Origin: Caryophanales bacterium UBA6985
GTDB taxonomy: Bacteria; Bacillota_I; Bacilli_A; RF39; UBA660
Direction of reading: 5' to 3'
Assembly: GCA_002450035.1 (NCBI GenBank)
Contig: DJYF01000043.1
Span: forward strand, 1-64,000
Length of the DNA stretch: 64,000 nucleotides
Positions 16,906 through 25,897 of the stretch are shown here, piece after piece (positions within the stretch are counted from its first letter, which is position 1; each line of letters starts with the position of its first letter). The notes below the pieces were generated by a model. It was not told where the DNA came from. It saw only the letters and a list, made by a program, of their open reading frames with translations, and did no database searches. Position numbers and translations under genes: made by a program.

Positions 16906-17829
16906 ATGAGTGATAGAGTAGAACATTTTGAAATAACTAGACCTAGAATAGAAAGAGTAGAAGAAGTATTTCAAAGCGATAATGAATATATAAAAATGTT
17001 TTATAAAGAACTAAGTAACCTTGATACTGAAATTCCTCTTTTCTATAAAAATCTTAGTACATTAACTTTTGAAAAAGATGATACTTTGTATAGTAGAAGA
17101 AAATCATCTTCATATTATGACGCCCTTACTAATAATATAGTTACTAATTCAAAAGAGATGGATCAACAATTATCTCATGAACTATTACATATGTCGTCCT
17201 CTATTGTTGAAGGCGATACTATTCATGTAGGATTCTATCAAGCAAATAGGAAAGACGGATATCAAATAGGTGAAGCACTTAATGAAGGATTTACAAACTC
17301 ACTTGATTATAGATTATTTAAAGATATAATACCTGGTAAAGAAAAAACAAAAATAGATATATACCCAATTACTACTAAAATATCTGAAGATTTAGAATCT
17401 ACTTTAGAGACTAAAAGAATGTTAGATTGCTATTTTAAAGCTGATTTAAAGACAATTTACAACTATTTATCAAGATTGATGGGTAAAGATAAGTCTTTAA
17501 TATTTTTATATTCATATGATGCTCTATTACATTGTAGTGATGACTGTTCTAGATTTAGACCAATTATGCTTCATCTTTTATACCCTGATATACAAATCTT
17601 TGTAGTTGAAGCTTTTTATACTAAAATTACTGATTGTTATAGAGCTGGAACTCTAGATAGAAATTCTTATAAAGCTTATCTTGAATTAGTGAAAATAATG
17701 TTACTTGAAAAAGTAACTATCATGGGTATACCACTTACTCCAAAGTTAAAAGAAGCATATCCATATATTGAAAAAAGATATGATGGAAAATATAAAATAA
17801 GAGAAAAAAACAACTGCTTAGTAAAGTAG
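16906..17829 (+). CDS. Putative zincin-like metalloprotease, paralogue A
   Basis: 307 residues, no signal peptide or membrane segment, so probably cytoplasmic. His91-Glu92-Leu-Leu-His95 forms an HExxH zinc motif, and ALNEGFT (Glu127) offers a third ligand in gluzincin fashion. I do not recognise the family. It shares most motifs with the protein at 18661, including FKADLK, YTKITDxYRA, YPYIExRY and the C-terminal REKNNCLVK. A hairpin is formed by its last codons. Protease activity is inferred from the motif only; a non-catalytic zinc protein is possible. Confidence 0.7.
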   Translation: MSDRVEHFEITRPRIERVEEVFQSDNEYIKMFYKELSNLDTEIPLFYKNLSTLTFEKDDTLYSRRKSSSYYDALTNNIVTNSKEMDQQLSHELLHMSSSIVEGDTIHVGFYQANRKDGYQIGEALNEGFTNSLDYRLFKDIIPGKEKTKIDIYPITTKISEDLESTLETKRMLDCYFKADLKTIYNYLSRLMGKDKSLIFLYSYDALLHCSDDCSRFRPIMLHLLYPDIQIFVVEAFYTKITDCYRAGTLDRNSYKAYLELVKIMLLEKVTIMGIPLTPKLKEAYPYIEKRYDGKYKIREKNNCLVK

Positions 17830-17831
17830 TT
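17812..17831 (+). terminator. Weak hairpin at the end of paralogue A
   Basis: AACTGCTT/AAGTAGTT, the same hairpin as at 19571, but followed by TAATTATTTAT instead of a pure T-run, so termination is probably leaky. Confidence 0.45.
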
Positions 17832-17852
17832 AATTATTTATCTACTCCATTA

Positions 17853-17861
17853 TGTTATAAT
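17853..17861 (+). promoter_or_regulatory. Extended -10 promoter
   Basis: TG-T-TATAAT, 29 bases before the next gene. No clear -35. Confidence 0.55.
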
Positions 17862-17889
17862 AATTGTTAATTGTTAGGAAGAAGATAAT

Positions 17890-18642
17890 ATGAGAAGTAT
17901 ATCAGCATTAAGTAATCCAGAAATAAGACGTATTTTCTTAAAACTAAAAGAACATGGTTGGCCTACATCTAATTATTTAAATAATGTAGATGGAATAAAT
18001 TTAATACCTATGTCACAAGAAGAAATTGATGAGATATATCATAGAAGAGATATAGAACATTTACTTAGAAACAATATTTTCTATATACCAGGTAATGAAA
18101 CTTTCTTAAGAAGAGAACTTATAAGATGTGCTCACTCAAAAACAATGTATATGTTGCCTGATGAGTATCGAAAATTAGTTGATAATGATTATAGTTTATT
18201 TAAATATCCATCAGTCATGGGATTTGAAAGATATGCAGTAAATTACTTTGCATCTGAACTTTTTCTTGATGAGTATGAACTATTTGATGCATATCAAATA
18301 AGTCCTAATCGTACAACAATCATGGGAGCTATTATAAATACTATAGGAATAGAAAAATTTGCTAAGATGTTTTTTACTGGAGATAATCATTGCCTAACAA
18401 CGGAAATTTTAAACAAATTAGGAGAAGATTTTACTAAAGAGTTACTTGATTACTTTAGCATATATAATTCAGATGATGATTATGTAATCGAAGATTTTTT
18501 TCATTATTTGAATAAATTTCTTTATTATTTACCAGGTAATGGTTATATTGATGAAGTAATAGAAAAATACAAAAAATATCAAGATTATCAAAATGAAAAA
18601 ATAAGAAGCTTAGGTAAAAACATTATTCCATTTAGAAATTAA
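17890..18642 (+). CDS. Hypothetical protein between two zincin paralogues
   Basis: 250 residues, soluble, mostly helical, with many Tyr, Asn and Asp. I do not recognise it. No signal peptide, membrane segment or catalytic motif is visible. AGGAAG precedes the ATG and an extended -10 lies just upstream. It is 18 bases before paralogue B, so the two are probably one transcript. Position suggests a partner or substrate of the zincin-like proteins, but nothing in the sequence proves it. Confidence 0.7.
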   Translation: MRSISALSNPEIRRIFLKLKEHGWPTSNYLNNVDGINLIPMSQEEIDEIYHRRDIEHLLRNNIFYIPGNETFLRRELIRCAHSKTMYMLPDEYRKLVDNDYSLFKYPSVMGFERYAVNYFASELFLDEYELFDAYQISPNRTTIMGAIINTIGIEKFAKMFFTGDNHCLTTEILNKLGEDFTKELLDYFSIYNSDDDYVIEDFFHYLNKFLYYLPGNGYIDEVIEKYKKYQDYQNEKIRSLGKNIIPFRN

Positions 18643-18660
18643 TGTGAAAGGGTGGTTTAA

Positions 18661-19590
18661 ATGGATAAAGTGTGGTTAAATGATTTAGAAATAGATAGAT
18701 CTCCTAAAATAGAAGTAGATCACGTATTAAAAAATACTGATAATGATGTTGTTAGATATTATGAGACTGTCTCTAAACTAGGAGTTAATTTAGACTATTT
18801 CTTTCATAATGAGAAGACACTTAAAATATATCCTATGTTTGTAAATGATAAAAAGGTTGTTAAGGCTGCTTATCACTTAATTAATAATCAAATCATAACT
18901 CCAATTGGTGATTATAGTGAAGAAATAACACATGAGTTAACACATATGGCAACAACTTATTTTGATAAAGAAAAAAATAAAGTGTATTCAGGTTTTCATC
19001 AAGTAGATTTAAATAAGAACATGCAAGTTGGAGTAGGACTAAATGAAGGATATACAGCTTTATTCGATTTAAGATATTTTGCTGATTATACAGGTAATAA
19101 TGGTAAATACAAAAACACGGTATATCCAATTATTAGACCTGTTGCTGATTACATGGAAATGATTATTTCTAGAAGTGATATGGAAAAAGCTTTTTTTAAT
19201 GCTGACTTAAAATATATTAAAGACTTTCTTTCACTTCTTATGGGTGAAGAATTAGCTTTATCATTCCTTTATTCATTAGATGCTTTATATCACTCAATGG
19301 AAAACGGAAGAAAGAGGCTAATTATAGCAAAATTTATATATGAGGAAATACAACTTTTTTGTGCAGAAGCATATTATACTAAAATAACTGATATGTATAG
19401 AGCTGTTACATTATCACAAAGTGATTATAAATATTTTCTAGATGTTCCTAAAATGATTCTTATGGATAGAATAAAACTGTTTGGCAAGATAAACTTAACA
19501 AAAGATATGTTTAATGCATTTCCGTATATAGAAGAACGTTATAATAATAAATATTTAGACAGAGAAAAAAACAACTGCTTAATAAAGTAG
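18661..19590 (+). CDS. Putative zincin-like metalloprotease, paralogue B
   Basis: 309 residues, cytoplasmic. HELTH at 91-95 occupies exactly the same residue numbers as HELLH in paralogue A, and GLNEGYT gives Glu129 as the probable third ligand. The C-terminus REKNNCLIK matches paralogue A nearly exactly. Start supported by AAGGGTGG. Its last 12 bases overlap the end of the convergent Crp/Fnr gene, and its last codons form part of a shared terminator. Identity between paralogues is moderate and spread along the length, which indicates an old duplication under selection. Confidence 0.7.
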   Translation: MDKVWLNDLEIDRSPKIEVDHVLKNTDNDVVRYYETVSKLGVNLDYFFHNEKTLKIYPMFVNDKKVVKAAYHLINNQIITPIGDYSEEITHELTHMATTYFDKEKNKVYSGFHQVDLNKNMQVGVGLNEGYTALFDLRYFADYTGNNGKYKNTVYPIIRPVADYMEMIISRSDMEKAFFNADLKYIKDFLSLLMGEELALSFLYSLDALYHSMENGRKRLIIAKFIYEEIQLFCAEAYYTKITDMYRAVTLSQSDYKYFLDVPKMILMDRIKLFGKINLTKDMFNAFPYIEERYNNKYLDREKNNCLIK

Positions 19591-19602
19591 TTGTATTTTT
19601 TT
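19571..19602. terminator. Bidirectional terminator within two coding ends
   Basis: ACAACTGCTT/AAGTAGTTGT, a 10-bp stem with one G-U pair and an AATA loop. It is preceded by AAAAAA and followed by a T-run, so it works in both directions. Both convergent stop codons lie inside it. Confidence 0.85.
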
Positions 19603-20214
19603 ACCTCTTTTTTCTATCATACCCTCATCTCTAAGGTTTCTAAGTTCTCTCATCATTGCACATCTATCTATACATAAGTATGATGCTAATTGAGATAAAG
19701 ACATAGTTAATTCGAATGATTTAGTTTTAGCTTCTTCTTTAGTTTGTTGATTGAAATATGTTAAAAGTTTATCACGAATAGATTTTTTACTAATAACTTC
19801 AATTCTTTTATTTTTAATTGATATTTGATCAAAGATAATTGTAAGCAAATTCTGTACAAATGTTATATAAAACTCAGACTTTATAAAGTCAGCATTAGTA
19901 ATCTCTGCATAGTCTATGAATGTAATAGAAGTGTTTTCTTTAGTAATAATAGAACACTCTGGATTAAGTACAGTAGAGTAGATCATAGAACCAAATAAGT
20001 CATTTTGATTTAATTCATCAATTAATGTAATATCTCCTTCATAGTCTGTGATTAATATATCAACACTTCCTTCATCAACAATTCCTATAGTATTAGTTCT
20101 ATCCATATAAGAAATAATATTAATACCTTTTGTAAACTTTACAGTACTTGCTTTAAAAATTTTAAATAGCTTTTCCTTGTTTTTATCCGTTATATCGGCA
20201 AATAAATTTTTCAT
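19579..20214 (-). CDS. Crp/Fnr family transcription regulator
   Basis: 211 residues. The N-terminal cyclic-nucleotide-binding-like beta barrel (about 20-120) is followed by a long dimer helix (~125-150) and a C-terminal HTH_Crp domain (LSQLASYLCIDRCAMMRELRNL, then EKRGKKIQLL). It lacks the four-Cys iron-sulphur motif of true Fnr, having only scattered Cys, so its signal is unknown. It is divergent from nrdDG-dut, with a perfect palindrome between them. In minus-strand reading a TTGCAA -35 of its own lies in that palindrome, so autoregulation is likely. Confidence 0.88.
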   Translation of the reverse strand: MKNLFADITDKNKEKLFKIFKASTVKFTKGINIISYMDRTNTIGIVDEGSVDILITDYEGDITLIDELNQNDLFGSMIYSTVLNPECSIITKENTSITFIDYAEITNADFIKSEFYITFVQNLLTIIFDQISIKNKRIEVISKKSIRDKLLTYFNQQTKEEAKTKSFELTMSLSQLASYLCIDRCAMMRELRNLRDEGMIEKRGKKIQLLY

Positions 20215-20255
20215 ATTTCATCATCTCTAAAAAAAGTTTATCAAATTTATGTAAG

Positions 20256-20271
20256 TGTTGCAAATGCAACA
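20256..20271. promoter_or_regulatory. Palindromic operator between crp-like gene and nrdD
   Basis: TGTTGCA-AA-TGCAACA, a perfect 7-2-7 inverted repeat. Its centre (~20263.5) is about 33 bases upstream of the centre of the nrdD -10, i.e. near -42 relative to the expected start. That is the class II activator position used by Crp/Fnr proteins. Confidence 0.75.
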
Positions 20272-20293
20272 ATACATAAAATATAAAAAATAA

Positions 20294-20299
20294 TATAAT
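20294..20299 (+). promoter_or_regulatory. -10 of the nrdD promoter
   Basis: Perfect TATAAT, 51 bases before the nrdD start. There is no recognisable -35 at the correct spacing, which fits activator dependence. Confidence 0.65.
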
Positions 20300-20349
20300 T
20301 TAGGTGTGATAAGTAATCATAGAAGAAAATGGGAAGAGGTAAAAAAATT

Positions 20350-22542
20350 ATGAAAGTTATCAAAAGAGATGGCCACATGGTCGATTATAGCCCTGACAAA
20401 ATCGAGCAAGCGATTGAAAAGGCTAATGCTGAAGTTGAAGAGGAATTCCAAGCTAGCCCTGTTCAAATCAGAAACATCATCAAGTATATCGAAAAATTAG
20501 GAAAGAAGAGGATCCTAGTTGAAGATATCCAAGATATTATCGAAACAAAATTAATGTCTATTGGTAAATATGAACTTGCTAAACATTATATTACATATAG
20601 ATACACGAGAGAACTTGTAAGAAAATCTAATTCTACTGATCTTGCTATCAAAGAATTAATTGATGGAGAATCAGAATACTGGAATACTGAAAATTCTAAT
20701 AAGAATGCTAAAGTAGTAACTACTCAAAGAGACTATCTTGCTGGTATTACTAGTACAGATATTACTAAACGTTTCTTACTTCCTGAAGACATTGTAAAAG
20801 CTCATGAAGATGGTATTATTCACTTCCATGATGCTGACTACTTTGCTCAAAATGCTTTACATAATTGTGACTTAATCAATCTAGAAGATATGTTACAAAA
20901 TGGAACAAATGTAAATGGAGTAATGATTGAAAAACCTCATAGATTCTTAACAGCTATGACTATCGCTACTCAATTAATTACAGCAGTTTCATCAAGTCAA
21001 TATGGTGGTGCTACAATTACACTTACACATTTAGCTCCATTTATTAGACAATCAAAAGAAGCTTATGAAAAGAAGTATAAAGAAAGAAAATTAACTAAAG
21101 CTCAAATTGCAAAATTTGTTGATGAAGATTTAAGAAAAGAAATAACAGATGGAGTTCAAACTTTCCAATATCAAATAAATTCCATGACTACTACAAATGG
21201 TCAAGCACCATTCTTAAGTGTTAACATGTATTTAGGTGAAACTGAGGAATACAAAGAAGAACTTGCAATGTTAATTGAAGAATTCTTAAAACAAAGAATT
21301 CAAGGTATGAAGAATGAAAATGGAGTTTATATTACTCCAGCATTCCCTAAATTACTTTATGTACTAGAAGAAGATAATATTAATCCAAAAGGAAAATATT
21401 ATTATTTAACTAAGTTAGCTGCTGAATGTACAGCTAAACGTATGGTACCAGATTATATTTCTGAAAAAGTAATGAAAGAATTAAAGATTAATGAACTTGG
21501 TGAAGGAGAATGTTATCCATGTATGGGATGTCGTTCATTCTTAACACCAGATAGAGGTATTACAAGAGGTAATGTTGCTAAAGCTAAAAACTATGTTCCT
21601 GGTAAAGGAAAATACTATGGTAGATTTAACCAAGGTGTTGTTACTATTAACTTAGTTGATGCTGCTTTATCTAGTGATAAAGATATGGACTACTTCTGGC
21701 AAATTATGGATGAACGTCTTGAACTATGCCATAGAGCACTTCAAATTAGACATAAACGTTTATCTAAAGTAACAAGTGATGTTGCTCCAATTCTATGGCA
21801 ACATGGTGCACTTGCTAGACTTGATAAGGGTGAATCAATCCATGAATTATTACATGGAGGATATTCAACTATTTCACTAGGATATGCAGGACTTTATGAA
21901 TGTGTTAAATACATGACTGGTCACTCACATACTGATGGTGGTAAAGGTTATGAATTTGCTATTCAAGTAATGCAAAAATTAAATGATAAATGTAAAGAGT
22001 GGAAAGATGCAGAAGATATTGATTATTCTGTATATGGTACTCCAATTGAATCAACTACATATAAATTTGCTAAATGCTTAAAAGAAAGATTTGGTGTAAT
22101 TAAAGGTATTACAGATAGAAATTATATTACTAATTCATACCATGTACCTGTATTTGAAAAAATTGATGCCTTTACAAAATTAAAATTAGAATCTGAATTC
22201 CAAAAATTATCTCCAGGAGGTGCTATTTCATATATTGAAACAGCAAATCTTGCAAATAATATTCCAGCAGTAATGGAAGTTATTAAATTTATTTATGATA
22301 ATATTATGTATGCTGAACTTAATTCTAAATTCGATTATTGTAAAGCATGTGGTTACACAGGAGAAATATTAATAGATGATAATCTTGAATGGTATTGTCC
22401 AAACTGTGGTAACAGAGATCATGATAAATTAAACGTTGCTCGTAGAACATGTGGTTATATTGGATCTAACTTCTGGAACAAAGGAAGAACTCAAGAAATA
22501 AAAGAAAGAGTAATTCACTTAGATAACGAAAAAGCTGAATAA
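20350..22542 (+). CDS. nrdD: Anaerobic ribonucleoside-triphosphate reductase
   Basis: 730 residues from ATG 20350, preferred over ATG 20329 because GGAAGAGGT lies between them at good spacing. It reduces NTPs to dNTPs without oxygen. It has an N-terminal ATP-cone (MKVIKRDGHMVDYSPDKIEQAI), a catalytic barrel, a C-terminal zinc ribbon (CKACG...CPNCG) and the glycyl-radical motif RRTCGYIG. Length is close to E. coli NrdD. It heads an operon with its activase NrdG and dUTPase, and is probably controlled by the divergent Crp/Fnr protein. Confidence 0.97.
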   Translation: MKVIKRDGHMVDYSPDKIEQAIEKANAEVEEEFQASPVQIRNIIKYIEKLGKKRILVEDIQDIIETKLMSIGKYELAKHYITYRYTRELVRKSNSTDLAIKELIDGESEYWNTENSNKNAKVVTTQRDYLAGITSTDITKRFLLPEDIVKAHEDGIIHFHDADYFAQNALHNCDLINLEDMLQNGTNVNGVMIEKPHRFLTAMTIATQLITAVSSSQYGGATITLTHLAPFIRQSKEAYEKKYKERKLTKAQIAKFVDEDLRKEITDGVQTFQYQINSMTTTNGQAPFLSVNMYLGETEEYKEELAMLIEEFLKQRIQGMKNENGVYITPAFPKLLYVLEEDNINPKGKYYYLTKLAAECTAKRMVPDYISEKVMKELKINELGEGECYPCMGCRSFLTPDRGITRGNVAKAKNYVPGKGKYYGRFNQGVVTINLVDAALSSDKDMDYFWQIMDERLELCHRALQIRHKRLSKVTSDVAPILWQHGALARLDKGESIHELLHGGYSTISLGYAGLYECVKYMTGHSHTDGGKGYEFAIQVMQKLNDKCKEWKDAEDIDYSVYGTPIESTTYKFAKCLKERFGVIKGITDRNYITNSYHVPVFEKIDAFTKLKLESEFQKLSPGGAISYIETANLANNIPAVMEVIKFIYDNIMYAELNSKFDYCKACGYTGEILIDDNLEWYCPNCGNRDHDKLNVARRTCGYIGSNFWNKGRTQEIKERVIHLDNEKAE

Positions 22543-22555
22543 ATAGGTAAAGCCA

Positions 22556-23047
22556 ATGAGATACAATACAATTAGACAAACAGATATTTCTAATGGTCCA
22601 GGAATAAGAGTATCAATTTTTATGCAAGGATGCGTATTTCATTGTAAGAACTGTTTTAATCCAGATACTTGGGATTTTAAAGCAGGAAATGAATTCACTG
22701 ATGAAACCATAGAAAAAGTCCTTAACTTATGTGAACCATCATATATAAAAGGACTTTCTATTCTAGGTGGAGAACCAATGCATCCTAAAAATATAGAAGG
22801 AACTACTAAACTTGCTCGTATGTTTAAAGAGAGATTCCCTGATAAGACTATTTGGTCTTGGACAGGTTACTTATTTGATGACATTAAGGATAATGAAGTA
22901 TTTAAATATATAGATGTTTTAGTAGATGGTAGGTTTGTTGATGAACTTAGAAACCCAAACCTTAAATGGAAAGGTTCAAGTAATCAAAGAGTAATAGATG
23001 TACAAAAATCTCTTAAAAAGGGAGAAGTAGTACTTTCAAAAGAATAG
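22556..23047 (+). CDS. nrdG: Anaerobic RNR activating protein (radical SAM)
   Basis: 163 residues. It installs the glycyl radical on NrdD using SAM and a 4Fe-4S cluster. The cluster motif GCVFHCKNC (CxxxCxxC, about 26-33) and the SAM-binding segment LSILGGEPM are intact. It follows nrdD by 13 bases with an AGGT ribosome site. Confidence 0.95.
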   Translation: MRYNTIRQTDISNGPGIRVSIFMQGCVFHCKNCFNPDTWDFKAGNEFTDETIEKVLNLCEPSYIKGLSILGGEPMHPKNIEGTTKLARMFKERFPDKTIWSWTGYLFDDIKDNEVFKYIDVLVDGRFVDELRNPNLKWKGSSNQRVIDVQKSLKKGEVVLSKE

Positions 23048-23058
23048 ACGGAGTGAAA

Positions 23059-23517
23059 ATGAAAACAAGAGGATTTGAAATTGCAAAAGGCTGGGAAGAT
23101 AGAGATATAAATTTTCCAGTTAGAAAAACATTACATGCAGCAGGATATGATGTAGAAGCTGCAGAAGATACAGTTATTCCTCCATTTGAAAGAGGTTGTA
23201 AACCAACACTTATTCATACAGGATTAAAAGCTTATTGCCAAGATAATGAATGGTATATGCTTGCAAATCGTTCAAGTAATCCTGGTAAGAAAAAGTTAGT
23301 TCTTGCAAATGGAATAGGTATAATTGATGCCGATTACTATGGTAACCCTGATAATGATGGAGAATTCATGTATGCATATTACAATATGAGTAATGAAGAT
23401 GTTGTTATCAAGAAACATGATGTAATTGGTCAATTAGTATTCATGAGTTATTTAACTGTGGATGAAGATAAAGCTGAAGGTGTAAGAACTGGAGGATTTG
23501 GTTCAACTGATAAATAG
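23059..23517 (+). CDS. dut: dUTP diphosphatase
   Basis: 152 residues from ATG 23059, with GGAG five bases upstream (GTG 23053 overlaps that site). It hydrolyses dUTP to dUMP, keeping uracil out of DNA and supplying dTMP synthesis. Trimeric dUTPase motifs are seen in order: AAGYDVEAAED, NRSSNPGKK, ANGIGIIDADYYGN, and C-terminal RTGGFGSTDK. It is the third gene of the nrdDG operon, a sensible partner because class III RNR yields dUTP/dCTP. Confidence 0.92.
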   Translation: MKTRGFEIAKGWEDRDINFPVRKTLHAAGYDVEAAEDTVIPPFERGCKPTLIHTGLKAYCQDNEWYMLANRSSNPGKKKLVLANGIGIIDADYYGNPDNDGEFMYAYYNMSNEDVVIKKHDVIGQLVFMSYLTVDEDKAEGVRTGGFGSTDK

Positions 23518-23538
23518 TACCATTTGGTACTATTTTTT
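23512..23538 (+). terminator. Terminator after dut
   Basis: AAATAGTACC/GGTACTATTT hairpin followed by TTTT. The stop codon lies in the stem. Confidence 0.88.
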
Positions 23539-23586
23539 AGTTAATAAACACATTTACACATTATGTATATTATGCTCTTTAAAAAT

Positions 23587-23615
23587 TTGACTAAAAGCCT
23601 TAAAACGAGTAAAAT
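23587..23615 (+). promoter_or_regulatory. Promoter of 23643 gene
   Basis: TTGACT (23587-23592), 17 bases, TAAAAT (23610-23615). Confidence 0.65.
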
Positions 23616-23642
23616 ATGTAACTATTGAAAGGAGAAAGTATT

Positions 23643-24536
23643 ATGATTAGAACAAATACATTTGAAAAGAAATACAGCATACTAGCTCCTTATATAACTG
23701 ATGAAGGCGTTAGAAAAAATATGCTTCAAAATAAAGACTTAATTAGAAAATATGAATCTAATATGTTTATGATTAAAGCATATATAACTGAACTAGATAA
23801 AAGATTTGACAAACTTACTATTAATAAATTTATTGTAGATACAATATTTAAATTTCCTGATGAAGTATTAGTATCATTTATAACAGCTTATCTTAATAGT
23901 AGCGAGGAATCTAAAAATAATTTAAATGTTGTACAATTCTATAAAAAAGTATTATCATTTGGACCTGATGTAATTAAATATATTGAAGATCATGGTATTG
24001 TTACAAATCGTGAATGTAAAAAGTTACCTCAAAAGATTATAAATGATAGATTTAATTGTTTAGAACGTGGATTAACTTATAATGGTCTTCCTTTAAAAGA
24101 AGCATTTGATTTTCTTTCTCCAAACGAAAAAGAAATCTTAGTTGAATTTTTACAAACTAATAATTATTCCTTATTAGATGAATTATTTGGAAATTACTTT
24201 AATCTAAAAACACTTCTAAATTTACTAAAACATACAGGTATTTCTACAGATATTATTAATAAAAATAATTATAATGCTCTAGGTGGTGAAGGATTACAAA
24301 TGATTGTAATAGTTCTATTCTCATCTCTAGGAGATATAAATATTAAGAATACTATTAATAATATTAAAACGTTACTTGATAATAAGAGATATGATTTAAT
24401 TCATTCCTTACTTGCAAGCAACATGCTAATATATGCACATTATATAGATACAACAAATGTTGAATCTTTAAGCGAAGAAGAAATGCTTGATCACATAAAT
24501 GTATCTCGTGTAATCTTAGAAAAGACTGCAGCTTAA
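23643..24536 (+). CDS. Hypothetical helical protein
   Basis: 297 residues from ATG 23643, served by AAAGGAG at 9-base spacing (TTG 23625 overlaps it). Not recognised. It is predicted all-helical and soluble, rich in Leu, Asn and Lys, with no motif or membrane segment that I can name. It is a single-gene unit with its own promoter and terminator. Confidence 0.7.
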   Translation: MIRTNTFEKKYSILAPYITDEGVRKNMLQNKDLIRKYESNMFMIKAYITELDKRFDKLTINKFIVDTIFKFPDEVLVSFITAYLNSSEESKNNLNVVQFYKKVLSFGPDVIKYIEDHGIVTNRECKKLPQKIINDRFNCLERGLTYNGLPLKEAFDFLSPNEKEILVEFLQTNNYSLLDELFGNYFNLKTLLNLLKHTGISTDIINKNNYNALGGEGLQMIVIVLFSSLGDINIKNTINNIKTLLDNKRYDLIHSLLASNMLIYAHYIDTTNVESLSEEEMLDHINVSRVILEKTAA

Positions 24537-24563
24537 ATGAACTATTTAATAGTTCATTTTTTT
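24535..24563 (+). terminator. Terminator
   Basis: AAATGAACTAT/ATAGTTCATTT hairpin with a T-tract. Confidence 0.87.
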
Positions 24564-24596
24564 ATGGTATTATATCCATTGAAATGAAGTGATTAT

Positions 24597-25625
24597 ATGG
24601 AAAACATTAATAATAAAGATGCATACTTAGAAAAAGTAAAACAAATACAAAAAAGATTTAAAAAAGATGAATTAATTTATGATTCTTTATTTATCAATTA
24701 TCAAAATATGTCTATTTATGTAGGTCTATTCTTTATTAAAAAACTAAAATGCTATAAACTTATTTGGATTGATTTAGATGATTATAATAATAGATACTTT
24801 AATAGATATATAAACTTAGTACGTGTAAGTAATTATTATGTTAATTTACTTTTAAGTTTCTTAAGCACATATGATGGATTGACTGAAATATCAGATGTTA
24901 CCTCAGATGATAAAATATTCTCATTTTATTGTTATAAGAAAACAGGAGATAATAAAAACATTAATATTTCTGTTAATAGATTCCTTCCAAGAGAAGCTTT
25001 TAAACTATGTGATTTAATTCTTTCAATGGGAGAGTATTTACCACATAACTTATATTCACTTTTTGATGAATTACTTGCTCGTATAAATAATAAGGTAAAT
25101 AATCAAGATTATTTAGAAGACTATGAAATAGATATCATGAATTGTAATCTTGATGATGTATATGGATCTAAGATATCTAAGGATGGTGAGTCTTTTTATT
25201 CTAAAGACAAAATTAAATTTTTAGAAAAAATTGGAGATGAGTACTATGCGTATATAGAAGATAACGATGAAGTTTATACTGTAATTATTACACCAGATGA
25301 AAAGCGTGGTACTACTCAAATATATTGTTCTTGTCCAGGAGAATATTTATGTAAACACTCAAATGCAGTTATTAGAGCGATAAGAGATAAGAAATGGAAA
25401 AGATTTGCAAAAATAGTTTATATGAATCCAAACGTACCTGCAATTGAACGTATAGAAGACTTTAATTATTTCTTATGTGTAGATGTCGTGGATGATAAAT
25501 TTGTTGTAATCAATCATGAAGGCAAGATTGATGAAATAGAAATATATGATCCAGGAAGAGTATGTAACTGGAAAATAATATCTGATACTAAAGATAAAAT
25601 GCTTAAAAATAAATTAAATATATAA
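24597..25625 (+). CDS. SWIM zinc-finger domain protein
   Basis: 342 residues, soluble. The SWIM motif CxC-x5-CxH is seen as Cys244, Cys246, Cys252 and His254 (YCSCPGEYLCKH), preceded by a beta-rich segment (EVYTVIITPD). SWIM domains bind zinc and mediate DNA or protein contacts, sometimes near Snf2-type helicases, but no helicase is adjacent. The N-terminal 200 residues are not recognised. It ends about 65 bases before the tRNA-Arg gene. Confidence 0.75.
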   Translation: MENINNKDAYLEKVKQIQKRFKKDELIYDSLFINYQNMSIYVGLFFIKKLKCYKLIWIDLDDYNNRYFNRYINLVRVSNYYVNLLLSFLSTYDGLTEISDVTSDDKIFSFYCYKKTGDNKNINISVNRFLPREAFKLCDLILSMGEYLPHNLYSLFDELLARINNKVNNQDYLEDYEIDIMNCNLDDVYGSKISKDGESFYSKDKIKFLEKIGDEYYAYIEDNDEVYTVIITPDEKRGTTQIYCSCPGEYLCKHSNAVIRAIRDKKWKRFAKIVYMNPNVPAIERIEDFNYFLCVDVVDDKFVVINHEGKIDEIEIYDPGRVCNWKIISDTKDKMLKNKLNI

Positions 25626-25640
25626 TTTATAAACTTTTGG

Positions 25641-25669
25641 TTGCATTTTGCTGCGAATTATTATATAAT
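25641..25669 (+). promoter_or_regulatory. Promoter of tRNA-Arg
   Basis: TTGCAT (25641-25646), 17 bases, TATAAT (25664-25669), 20 bases before the tRNA. Confidence 0.8.
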
Positions 25670-25689
25670 CAATTTGTTCGCAGTGATAT

Positions 25690-25766
25690 GTCTGGGTAGC
25701 TCAGCTGGATAGAGCATCCGCCTTCTAAGCGGCAGGTCAGGAGTTCGAATCTCCTCCTGGACACCA
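25690..25766 (+). tRNA. tRNA-Arg (anticodon UCU)
   Basis: 77 bases including encoded CCA. The acceptor stem is GTCTGGG/CCTGGAC, the D-arm is GCTC...GAGC, the anticodon loop CTTCTAA sits on a CCGC/GCGG stem, and the T-arm is AGGAG-TTCGAAT-CTCCT. Anticodon TCT reads AGA/AGG, the dominant Arg codons in this AT-rich genome. It has its own promoter and terminator. Confidence 0.97.
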
Positions 25767-25776
25767 TTTTGAATAT

Positions 25777-25806
25777 AAACCAATCATTTGATTGGTTTTT
25801 ATTTTT
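25777..25806 (+). terminator. Terminator of tRNA-Arg
   Basis: AAACCAATCA/TGATTGGTTT hairpin followed by TTATTTTT. Confidence 0.88.
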
Positions 25807-25897
25807 GCTTTAAAAAAGCATTTATGAACTTAGATTTTAGTTGTTAAATAATTATTTAACTATTATAATAATAAACAACAAACAGGGAGTGATTACA

